A stretch of DNA of 15,874 bases from JACCYQ01 sp036675565 (GTDB lineage: Bacteria > Bacteroidota > Bacteroidia > Chitinophagales > Chitinophagaceae), in contig JAKFER010000271.1 in assembly GCA_036675565.1 (NCBI GenBank), positions 1 to 15,874 on the forward strand. The letters are read 5' to 3'. Under the pieces are notes generated by a model. That model saw only the letters and a list, made by a program, of their open reading frames with translations, made no database searches and was not told where the DNA came from. Below are positions 1 through 6,119 of this stretch, piece by piece. How positions within the stretch are numbered: position 1 is the stretch's first letter; each line of letters begins with the position of its first letter. The position numbers and the translations under genes are program-made.

Positions 1-323
1 GAGGTCTGCTCTGAGATACAGAAGTATTTCATTTCCGGCGGCATTTCAACTTTCAATTCCTGGCAGATTTGAAAGAAATGATCCACAGCATTTCGGCTGG
101 TGAAAATGATGGCAGTATGATGCAGTATATCGATCTTCTGCTTTCGGAACTCCTTCACTGAAACGGGTTCAACCTGAATAAAGGGCCTGCTATATGCTGC
201 ATCCATATTTAATTGCAAATTGGAAGTGTCATTTAAAGGATTTTTCAGTAGCAAAGGATCAATCTGCCCATAGGCAGCATTGAGGTATATAATGGAGAGG
301 AAAATTAAACTGAACTTTTTCAT
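1..323 (-). CDS. Exported HemD-like (uroporphyrinogen-III synthase-related) protein, partial at the window edge
   Basis: The frame is open for 107 codons from ATG at 323 to the window edge, so the C-terminus is not seen. Residues 1-20 form a clean type I signal peptide: two Lys, a hydrophobic core of about 12 residues, and an AYG-Q cleavage site. From about residue 45 the sequence resembles Bacteroidota uroporphyrinogen-III synthase: RPFIQVEPVSVKEFRKQ, then TAIIFTSRNAVDHFF (70-84) and KYFCISE (99-105). HemD normally acts in the cytoplasm and starts without a signal peptide, so the N-terminal part looks replaced. Its ATG overlaps the stop of the Rieske gene (ATGA at 320-323), so it is probably co-translated as the third gene of that operon. 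It could be a periplasmic tetrapyrrole-binding derivative or a rearranged fragment. A cytosolic start at the Met40 ATG (204-206) is possible but less likely given the overlap. Family resemblance is from memory. Confidence 0.6.
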   Translation of the reverse strand, partial: MKKFSLIFLSIIYLNAAYGQIDPLLLKNPLNDTSNLQLNMDAAYSRPFIQVEPVSVKEFRKQKIDILHHTAIIFTSRNAVDHFFQICQELKVEMPPEMKYFCISEQT

Positions 324-769
324 GATTGTTTTCTCAAGTCTATAAATAATTCAGTGTTGGTAATTGACACTGGAAATGTTCGCAAATTATCATCAGCGGG
401 ACCATTGGTGACCTGCCCTTTGATATTAAACTCGCTCCCATGTGCCGGGCATTGCAGGAAATCTCCGGATGCCTGTAACTCTGTTCCCTGGTGGGTACAT
501 CTCATCCATAACGCTGAGTATTCATCATCAGAAAAGCGGTAAACACAAATCGGATATTGTAATGCATCATTTCTAATAATTATAAATGATCGGTATTCAA
601 TATTTCCTTTTTGCCTGATTTTAAATTCTTCCTTGTTTATAGTTAATCCATCTTTCACAAGATTACCGGAAATATATCTGGTAGAAGCACAAGAAGGAAG
701 CATTGATGCAAATACTGTGGTTGCTAAACAAGCAGTACAGCCTTTTGCAATAAAATCTCTTCTGTTCAT
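320..769 (-). CDS. Rieske [2Fe-2S] domain protein with Tat-like/lipoprotein leader
   Basis: This 149-residue protein carries both Rieske cluster-binding boxes: CTHQG (Cys91, His93) and CPAHGSEF (Cys107, His110). It should hold one [2Fe-2S] cluster and transfer electrons in the periplasm. The N-terminus begins MNRRDF, a twin-arginine-like pattern suiting export of a pre-folded cluster protein, followed by a hydrophobic stretch and LPSC at 24-27, a plausible lipobox. It is a stand-alone small Rieske protein, not a cytochrome bc1 subunit, because it has no long transmembrane anchor. It lies 11 nt downstream of the di-heme cytochrome gene and overlaps the next gene by ATGA, so the three genes are probably one transcript. 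The physiological partner is inferred to be the adjacent di-heme protein. Confidence 0.88.
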   Translation of the reverse strand: MNRRDFIAKGCTACLATTVFASMLPSCASTRYISGNLVKDGLTINKEEFKIRQKGNIEYRSFIIIRNDALQYPICVYRFSDDEYSALWMRCTHQGTELQASGDFLQCPAHGSEFNIKGQVTNGPADDNLRTFPVSITNTELFIDLRKQS

Positions 770-780
770 TTATTAATGCT

Positions 781-1983
781 TTACAATGATTCAAGGAACT
801 TAATAATATTAGCCTTGTCTGATGATGAAAGCTGTTGAAAACTGTTCTTGCTTTGTGTTGCCTCCCCACCATGCAATAAGATAGCTTCTTCTATGTTTCT
901 TGCCCTGCCGTCGTGCATTAAAAAAACCTGTCCGCCCTGAGAATTCTTGGATAGACCCAACCCCCACAAAGGAGGGGTTCTCCATTCGGCCGGTAACGCC
1001 GTTCCTTCCGTATACCCATCATTTAGAGCTGCACCCATATCGTGTAAGAGTAAGTCTGTATATGGGAAAATAGTCTTATTGGATAATGCGCCTATCGAAG
1101 ACATGCCGGTTTGCAATTGAGGCGTGTGGCATTTACCACAAGAGATGTTTAAAAAAATCTGCTTCCCGGCGACAACTTCCGCATCATTTTGATTTCTTTG
1201 AATTGGAGCTTTAAGAGTTTGGAGATAAAAGACCACATCCAAAACTGTTTGATTAGAAACTTCTGGATCAACCTCAAGTCCGTTATATGTATCGTAGACT
1301 TCGTATGTAGAATTAATACCCATATCCTGGTTATATGCGTTGGCTGTTTGCTGTTGCAGGTCATATACAGAAGCCTTTTTTCCGAAGCGGCCTATGTATT
1401 TTCCATTTCGCTCAATGGTGCCTGGTCGGCGCTTGCTGTAGTGCGGGATATTTATCCAGTTTGGACGACCGGATATTCCATCCCCGTTTGCATCGTTTTC
1501 ATCAGCCAGTGCGAGTATTGTGGCGTCGGGTACGGCTTCTAATAATCCCAGGCCAGTGTTTGCCGGGGGCATAAATCTTGAAAATGCTGCGCCTGTGGGG
1601 ATTGTTTCCGGCTGAAATCCCGGAATAGCTCGATCCTGCAATTGCGGTGCTCCCAAATGAAGGAACTGATTAGACAAAGTATCGCTTTGACCGAATCTGG
1701 TAAGGGTTGTAAAAGGATGTCCTTTACCGTCGCCGGCATGGCAGGTTCCACATGAAGTAGCAACAAATCTTGGACCCAGACCGTTTGAAGACGTGAAAAT
1801 TTCATCATTAAAAGCAACATCACCACGTAAGAAAATTCTTCTTTCCTCTGCCGTCAACTCGTCTATTGGACCATCAAGTATTTCTTCGTTGGCAGGCGCA
1901 TCTGGCAGCAATTTGTTGCAGGAAATCCCGGCAGCAATTAACAAAATGAAAATTCCGATCACCACTATGTGCATCTTACCCAT
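781..1983 (-). CDS. Di-heme c-type cytochrome lipoprotein, DUF1111/di-heme oxidoreductase family
   Basis: This 400-residue protein has two CxxCH heme c motifs, CGTCH at 78-82 and CGKCH at 282-286. It also has hallmarks of the DUF1111 'di-heme oxidoreductase/putative peroxidase' family: NGDGISGRPN near 166-175, GRFGKKA near 198-204, and a C-terminal HDGRA...EEAILLHGGEA block. A hydrophobic leader ends in AGISC, so Cys22 is probably lipidated and the protein anchored in a membrane facing the periplasm. Members resemble MauG/cytochrome c peroxidases and often lie near imelysin or metal-uptake genes; the exact substrate is unknown. It is the first gene of the minus-strand unit, with a TATATTTG -7 box 15 nt before the ATG and the putative repressor palindrome further upstream. 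The ATG at 1974 (Met4) is an alternative start that would still keep the leader. Confidence 0.88.
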   Translation of the reverse strand: MGKMHIVVIGIFILLIAAGISCNKLLPDAPANEEILDGPIDELTAEERRIFLRGDVAFNDEIFTSSNGLGPRFVATSCGTCHAGDGKGHPFTTLTRFGQSDTLSNQFLHLGAPQLQDRAIPGFQPETIPTGAAFSRFMPPANTGLGLLEAVPDATILALADENDANGDGISGRPNWINIPHYSKRRPGTIERNGKYIGRFGKKASVYDLQQQTANAYNQDMGINSTYEVYDTYNGLEVDPEVSNQTVLDVVFYLQTLKAPIQRNQNDAEVVAGKQIFLNISCGKCHTPQLQTGMSSIGALSNKTIFPYTDLLLHDMGAALNDGYTEGTALPAEWRTPPLWGLGLSKNSQGGQVFLMHDGRARNIEEAILLHGGEATQSKNSFQQLSSSDKANIIKFLESL

Positions 1984-1998
1984 GTTCGAAATTTTTTA

Positions 1999-2006
1999 CA
2001 AATATA
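1999..2006 (-). promoter_or_regulatory. -7 promoter element (TATATTTG) of the cytochrome-Rieske operon
   Basis: Read on the minus strand this is TATATTTG, a perfect match to the Bacteroidota TAnnTTTG -7 consensus. It ends 15 nt before the ATG of the di-heme protein, so transcription should start roughly 10 nt upstream of the start codon. I see no convincing -33 TTTG, which would fit a regulated promoter. Confidence 0.6.
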
Positions 2007-2035
2007 ACCGATTATTCGATTAGACGAAAAATATA

Positions 2036-2051
2036 GTTAGACTAATCTAAC
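2036..2051. promoter_or_regulatory. Palindromic operator GTTAGACTAATCTAAC, probable DtxR/MntR-type box
   Basis: The 16 bp are symmetric at 14 positions; only one symmetric pair breaks the dyad. The TTAGnCTAAnCTAA style is that of DtxR-family boxes. It lies between two divergent promoters, one of which drives the DtxR-family gene itself. A second TTAGAC half-site occurs at 2020-2025, 17 bp away. Binding by the neighbouring regulator is inferred. Confidence 0.7.
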
Positions 2052-2073
2052 AATTAAGTTTTACTAATATGAT

Positions 2074-2081
2074 TATCTTTG
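2074..2081 (+). promoter_or_regulatory. -7 promoter element (TATCTTTG) of the DtxR-family gene; near-leaderless start
   Basis: This is a perfect TAnnTTTG match that ends only 4 nt before the ATG at 2086. With the usual spacing, transcription would start at or next to the A of the start codon, giving a leaderless or almost leaderless mRNA. No Shine-Dalgarno sequence precedes the ATG. Confidence 0.6.
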
Positions 2082-2085
2082 TTAA

Positions 2086-2757
2086 ATGGTGTCCTCGCAG
2101 TTAAGTTTTACCGAAGAAAATTATTTAAAAGCGATTTACTTTCTTTCGGAACGAAATGAGTCGTTCGATACTTCCACTTCAGAAATTGCTGAAAAAATTA
2201 ACACCAAACCACCAACTGTATCTGATATGCTTAGGAAGTTGACAGAGAAAAAGCTGGTTAACTATGAAAAATACAAGCGGGTTCATTTAACAAAAGCTGG
2301 GAAGCAGGTTGCAATGCTTATAATTAGAAAGCACAGGCTTTGGGAAGTATTTCTACATGATAAATTAGCGTTCACCTGGGACGAAGTGCATGAAGTTGCA
2401 GAACAGCTTGAACATATTGATTCAGATAAACTAATACTTCGCCTCGAGAAATTCCTTGGATATCCCAAAGTCGACCCTCACGGAGATCCTATTCCATCGG
2501 CAAATGGAGAACTCAAACATGCACAGCGTACTACATTGTCGGAGGTAGAAAAAGGCAAAAGTTGCCAGGTGGTAGGTGTTAAAGACAGTTCATCCAATTT
2601 CCTTCAATACCTGCAAAAGATTAATGTGGGGATTGGTACTAAAATTAAGATAATTGAAAAGATTGCTTTTGATGGTTCATTATTAATAAGTCTCAAGAAG
2701 GGCGAGCAGCAGGCGGTGTCGCAGAAATTTGCTGATAATGTATTGGTGACATGTTAG
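2086..2757 (+). CDS. Metal-dependent transcriptional repressor, DtxR/MntR family
   Basis: This 223-residue protein has the full DtxR-family layout: an N-terminal winged helix-turn-helix (about 8-70, recognition part KPPTVSDMLRKL at 41-52), a metal-binding dimerisation domain (about 72-138), and a C-terminal FeoA/SH3-like domain (about 148-223). By alignment in my head to Corynebacterium DtxR and Bacillus MntR, the ligand positions are His83, Glu87 and His102 (ancillary-type site) and Glu106, Glu109 and His110. Glu106 sits where DtxR has Cys102 and MntR has Glu99. The helix-1 ligand (Met10 in DtxR, Asp8 in MntR) appears to be Asn12, so metal preference is uncertain: Mn(II)-like rather than classical Fe(II)-DtxR. 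It is divergent from the cytochrome-Rieske operon and shares a palindromic operator with it. The ATG at 2086 fits the family's start, which directly precedes the TEENYLKAIY helix. Confidence 0.9.
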   Translation: MVSSQLSFTEENYLKAIYFLSERNESFDTSTSEIAEKINTKPPTVSDMLRKLTEKKLVNYEKYKRVHLTKAGKQVAMLIIRKHRLWEVFLHDKLAFTWDEVHEVAEQLEHIDSDKLILRLEKFLGYPKVDPHGDPIPSANGELKHAQRTTLSEVEKGKSCQVVGVKDSSSNFLQYLQKINVGIGTKIKIIEKIAFDGSLLISLKKGEQQAVSQKFADNVLVTC

Positions 2758-2888
2758 CGTTTGATAATTATGTCGCTTTACCAAAGTCTTTTTCCCCTTA
2801 AGTTACCGCCTTATTTCCACTTCGTAACTGGAAGCATTAGGTAAACAAAAGGAAAACACAATGATCAAATTTGTTATTCCGTTATCAG

Positions 2889-4883
2889 TCATACGGTTTT
2901 CTTTTGGATTCTCACCGCATTTAAAATGGCCAGCAAAGCAACGCCTACATCGGCGATAACTGCTTCCCACAAAGTGGCAATCCCTCCAGCGCCAAGAATC
3001 AACACAAATACTTTTACCGTCATTGCCAGGATTATATTTTGCCACACAATACTTCTTGTAATTTTTCCAATTTTAATAGCTGAAACAATTTTATGCGGCT
3101 GGTCATTTTGAATTACAATATCTGCCGTTTCAATCGTAGCATCACTACCTAATCCTCCCATTGCAATACCCGCATCTGCTAATGCCACTACCGGAGCATC
3201 GTTTACACCATCGCCAACAAATGCTATCCGTTTCCCTTCATTTTTCAACGCTTGTACTTTCTCCACTTTACCTTCCGGTAACAAATCGCCGTAGGCTTCA
3301 TCTATTCCAACCACTTTTGCTACCTGGTCAACAACCGATTGTTTATCGCCAGACAGCATAACCGTTTTAATATTTAGGCTGTGCATGTCTTTGATGGCTT
3401 GTGCAGCATCTTCTTTTATTTCATCGGCTATTGTTATGTACCCTGCATACTTGTTGTCAATTGCTACTACAACAATCGTATCAACGACAGTTTCAACTTC
3501 CGACGGAAACAGAATGCCAAACTTTTTCAGCAGCTTTAAATTTCCGGCCAGCACTTCTTTGCCCTCTATCTTTCCTTTCAATCCGTGCCCTGCTATTTCC
3601 TCCACATCAGTTGTTTTCGTGTCTTTATCTAAATCACCTGCGTATTCTATCACCGCCTTGCCCACAGGGTGCGTAGAGTTTCGCTCTAATGCTGCCGTAA
3701 GCCGCACCAGGTCGTTCTTTTCTATTCCGTTGGGAACCACCTCCTGCACTTTGAAAACACCCTTGGTCAGTGTTCCGGTTTTGTCCATCACAACGGCATT
3801 CACTTTCGTCATTACATCTAAAAAATTCCCACCTTTAAAAAGTATTCCATTCCTTGATGCAAGCCCAATGCCGCCAAAATAGCCAAGCGGAATAGAAACT
3901 ACCAATGCGCAAGGACAACTAATTACTAAGAATACTAACGCCCTGTAAAACCATGTTTCAAATTCATAATTATCAACAAAAAAATAAGGCACTAAACAAA
4001 CAGCCAATGCTAAAAAGAAAACAATAGGTGTATAAACTTTTGCAAAGCGGGAAATAAATAATTGTGTTTGTGATTTACGTGCCGTAGCATCCTGCACCAT
4101 TTCTAAAATCTTACTTAGTTTACTATCCTTAAATAGTGCATCCACTTTTACTTCTGCTACTGTATTCAGGTTTATCATGCCTGCAAATATTTTCTCGCCT
4201 TTGTATTTTGTATCAGGCTTGCTTTCTCCAGTTAGTGCAGCAGTATTAAAAGAAGCATTTTCAGATAACAGTTCACCATCCAATGCTACCTTTTCGCCTG
4301 GTTTTATTTGAATGGTTTCAGCCAGTTCAACTTTAGATGGGTCAACCACCTGGCTTGCACCATTCCTCAAAACAGTTACTTCATCTGGACGTATATCAAG
4401 CAGTGCCTTAATACTTCTCTTTGCCCTATTCACTGCTGCATCCTGGAACCATTCGCCTATTTGATAAAATACCATTACCGCTACGCCTTCTTCATATTCT
4501 CCTATAATAAAAGCACCAATAGTTGCAACACTCATTAATACAAACTCGTTAAAGAAATCGCCTCGCTTTGACTTACGAAAAGCAAGTTCTAAAACTTTGC
4601 GTCCTGCTAACAGGTAAGCAATGAGATTAATTATGAGTAAAGCGATATTTGGTAATTCTATATTAAATCCATACTCCAGCACGAGCAGAACAATTAATAT
4701 AGCTAATGCCAGCAGAAGATCCCAATGGCTGCGCCAACCTGCTTCGTCTTTTATTATACCGCCACCTGCTTTTGCATGATCGTGTCCATCATCTTCTGCA
4801 TGAGCTTTTTCAGTTGGGTTATCCGCAACCTTTGAAAGTTCTTCTAACGCTAACCCTTCTGCTTTTTTATCATTCTGTTCCAT
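2889..4883 (-). CDS. P1B-type heavy-metal (Zn/Cd/Pb) translocating ATPase, CadA/ZntA-like
   Basis: This 664-residue inner-membrane pump exports divalent metal from the cytoplasm with ATP. Visible motifs are TGES (218-221), the intramembrane SCPCAL with CPC at 323-325, the phosphorylation site DKTGT (Asp367), HP (405-406) of the nucleotide-binding domain, SGDK (511-514) and GDGVND (557-562). Lys624 in the penultimate helix and DVG (Asp645) in the last are the signature of the Zn/Cd/Pb subgroup (P1B-2), against Cu(I) pumps. There is no N-terminal ferredoxin-like HMA domain; a short acidic/His segment (AHAEDDGHDHAKAG, 27-40) takes its place. The start lies 6 nt after the stop of the NicO-like gene, so the two are co-transcribed. 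Its end is convergent with the repressor gene. Substrate among Zn, Cd, Pb and Co cannot be decided from sequence. Confidence 0.93.
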   Translation of the reverse strand: MEQNDKKAEGLALEELSKVADNPTEKAHAEDDGHDHAKAGGGIIKDEAGWRSHWDLLLALAILIVLLVLEYGFNIELPNIALLIINLIAYLLAGRKVLELAFRKSKRGDFFNEFVLMSVATIGAFIIGEYEEGVAVMVFYQIGEWFQDAAVNRAKRSIKALLDIRPDEVTVLRNGASQVVDPSKVELAETIQIKPGEKVALDGELLSENASFNTAALTGESKPDTKYKGEKIFAGMINLNTVAEVKVDALFKDSKLSKILEMVQDATARKSQTQLFISRFAKVYTPIVFFLALAVCLVPYFFVDNYEFETWFYRALVFLVISCPCALVVSIPLGYFGGIGLASRNGILFKGGNFLDVMTKVNAVVMDKTGTLTKGVFKVQEVVPNGIEKNDLVRLTAALERNSTHPVGKAVIEYAGDLDKDTKTTDVEEIAGHGLKGKIEGKEVLAGNLKLLKKFGILFPSEVETVVDTIVVVAIDNKYAGYITIADEIKEDAAQAIKDMHSLNIKTVMLSGDKQSVVDQVAKVVGIDEAYGDLLPEGKVEKVQALKNEGKRIAFVGDGVNDAPVVALADAGIAMGGLGSDATIETADIVIQNDQPHKIVSAIKIGKITRSIVWQNIILAMTVKVFVLILGAGGIATLWEAVIADVGVALLAILNAVRIQKKTV

Positions 4884-4889
4884 AATTTC

Positions 4890-5504
4890 TTATTGTATAA
4901 AAAATGAAATAATACCTGTTATAATTAATGTAAGTCCTGTTATAATTCCTGCATTATGCTCCCATTTATGCCAGTTAACTTTAAGCAAACCTTTGAACAC
5001 TATCCTCACCCAAAGGAGCATTCCTGCAATGGTGATAACTGAATACATGAGTGCAATCATTGCCATCATATACCAGCCTTTCGTACCAGCCAAAAGAAAG
5101 TAAGCCTCAATTTCCATGCAGGGCGAAAGAAACATAGCAACAACCAACGCAGCAATGATTGAGCTTTTTGTTTTTTTCTGTGCAAGGTCTTTATCTACAT
5201 GAAAATGATTATGTTTATAATGTTGCCTTACAAAATAAAAGCCCATTAGTATCAAAATAGAAGGTGCAATCACACGGGTAAATTGGTCAATATGATTTGT
5301 GAGTTCTTTACCGATAAGTCCGAGAAGTATTCCAATGAGAACTGTGCTGATTACATGCGCAGCCCCTGCTATAAATGTTATACGGCTCGTTTCTGCCAGG
5401 CTCCATCCTTCTTTTTTGCTAATTGCAAGCACAGGAAGCCAGTGATTTGGAATGACTGCATGTAATAAGCTGATTAAAAGACTGCCTACAATGATACTAA
5501 GCAT
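4890..5504 (-). CDS. NicO/RcnA-like (UreH/LysE-type) polytopic membrane protein, putative metal exporter
   Basis: This 204-residue protein has about six hydrophobic helices. Helix 1 ends in LLHAVIPNHWLP (His15, His21), resembling the HA(x)PDH-type signature of NicO/RcnA nickel-cobalt exporters and the related UreH-like membrane family. A hydrophilic loop carries a His-rich stretch (RQHYKHNHFHVDKD), and FLSPCMEIEAYF lies in a later helix. It is placed directly before the P-type ATPase with a 6-nt gap and behind the metal-storage and RND genes, which supports a metal-transport role. The function is inferred from motif and neighbourhood; a sulfite-exporter or LysE-like role is not excluded. Confidence 0.65.
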   Translation of the reverse strand: MLSIIVGSLLISLLHAVIPNHWLPVLAISKKEGWSLAETSRITFIAGAAHVISTVLIGILLGLIGKELTNHIDQFTRVIAPSILILMGFYFVRQHYKHNHFHVDKDLAQKKTKSSIIAALVVAMFLSPCMEIEAYFLLAGTKGWYMMAMIALMYSVITIAGMLLWVRIVFKGLLKVNWHKWEHNAGIITGLTLIITGIISFFIQ

Positions 5505-5527
5505 TGATTTAATTTAGATAGTTACTA

Positions 5528-5596
5528 TTAAACTGTTCCAACCAGTGCCATCAATGCCGAAAGGAGTACCACACATTTCCAACAATTCAGTTTCAT
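5528..5596 (-). CDS. Possible 22-residue CxxC membrane/leader peptide
   Basis: A short frame with ATG preceded by ATAAAG encodes MKLNCWKCVVLLSALMALVG plus two residues. It has a positively charged start, a CWKC pair and a hydrophobic stretch long enough to span or insert in the membrane. It lies between the hairpin terminator and the NicO-like gene, ending 23 nt before that start codon. It could be a leader peptide controlling the downstream genes, a small membrane peptide, or a chance frame. I recognise no family. Confidence 0.35.
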   Translation of the reverse strand: MKLNCWKCVVLLSALMALVGTV

Positions 5597-5632
5597 CTTT
5601 ATAATTTTTAATTTTTAAAAAAATTAGAATAA

Positions 5633-5661
5633 GCATGTGCCATTATAACAATGGCACATGC
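5633..5661 (-). terminator. Hairpin terminator after the four-helix-bundle gene (12-bp perfect stem)
   Basis: The arms 5633-5644 and 5650-5661 are perfectly complementary over 12 bp (GCATGTGCCATT and its complement) around a 5-nt loop. It begins 6 nt after the stop codon of the four-helix-bundle gene. On the minus strand a T-rich run follows about 9 nt downstream. It probably ends or attenuates the RND-storage transcript before the NicO/ATPase pair. An A-run on the opposite flank means it could also act in the other direction. Confidence 0.75.
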
Positions 5662-5667
5662 AAAAAA

Positions 5668-6045
5668 TTAATTCATTTGCTGTGCTCCATGATGTTCGTG
5701 GCAAGCTTGTTCACATCTTCTACAAGCTTCTGCGCATCGTTTGCAATGATCATGGTCGTGCAGGCTACATTCTTCTGCACAGGCACGACAAGCTTCCTCG
5801 CAAATAAGCAGGTACTTGTGAGAAATTTCACTGTCCCTTAAAAGAAGTTTGGCTCCGAGAAAACAGATTTCTGCACAATCTCTGTTTAACTCAATACAAT
5901 GCGCCATAGGCGTTACGTCGTTTTCATCAAGGCAAGCGGCTGCACATTCTTCACAAGCCTTTGCACAATCCAAAAGCGTTTGAATTAAAGATTCGTGTTT
6001 GTGTCCTGAATGGTGATGCCCGGTTTGTTGATGTTGATGTTCCAT
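5668..6045 (-). CDS. Cys-rich four-helix-bundle copper/metal storage protein (Csp/DUF326-like)
   Basis: This 125-residue protein contains 16 cysteines in repeated CxxxC and CxxC spacings along helices (CAKACEEC, CEEACRAC, CKRCAEACRRC). That is the pattern of the DUF326/'four-helix bundle copper-binding' Csp family, where thiols line the core of a helical bundle and bind many Cu(I) ions. It has no signal peptide, so it is probably cytosolic like Csp3. A His-rich head (MEHQHQQTGHHHSGHKH) and the segment HDHDHC add potential metal ligands. It lies 74 nt after the adaptor gene and is followed at once by a strong terminator, so it looks like the last gene of the RND operon. The family is typically Cu(I)-linked whereas the pump here looks Zn/Co/Cd-type, so its in vivo metal is open. 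Confidence 0.85.
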   Translation of the reverse strand: MEHQHQQTGHHHSGHKHESLIQTLLDCAKACEECAAACLDENDVTPMAHCIELNRDCAEICFLGAKLLLRDSEISHKYLLICEEACRACAEECSLHDHDHCKRCAEACRRCEQACHEHHGAQQMN

Positions 6046-6119
6046 TTGGTTTTATTTTAAGAGTGAATAAAAACAACAAAAAAAATTATGACGGGATGAT
6101 TAGTACAAAAAATGTTTTA

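Noticed and set aside
2758..2888. Possible bidirectional terminator between the repressor and ATPase genes
   Set aside because: Only weak inverted repeats (GTTAC/GTAAC with an 18-nt loop; TTTACC/GGTAAA about 60 nt apart) and no good stem plus T-run.
3385..3882. 165-codon plus-strand frame opposite the P-type ATPase
   Set aside because: Antisense shadow; the conserved ATPase motifs lie on the other strand.
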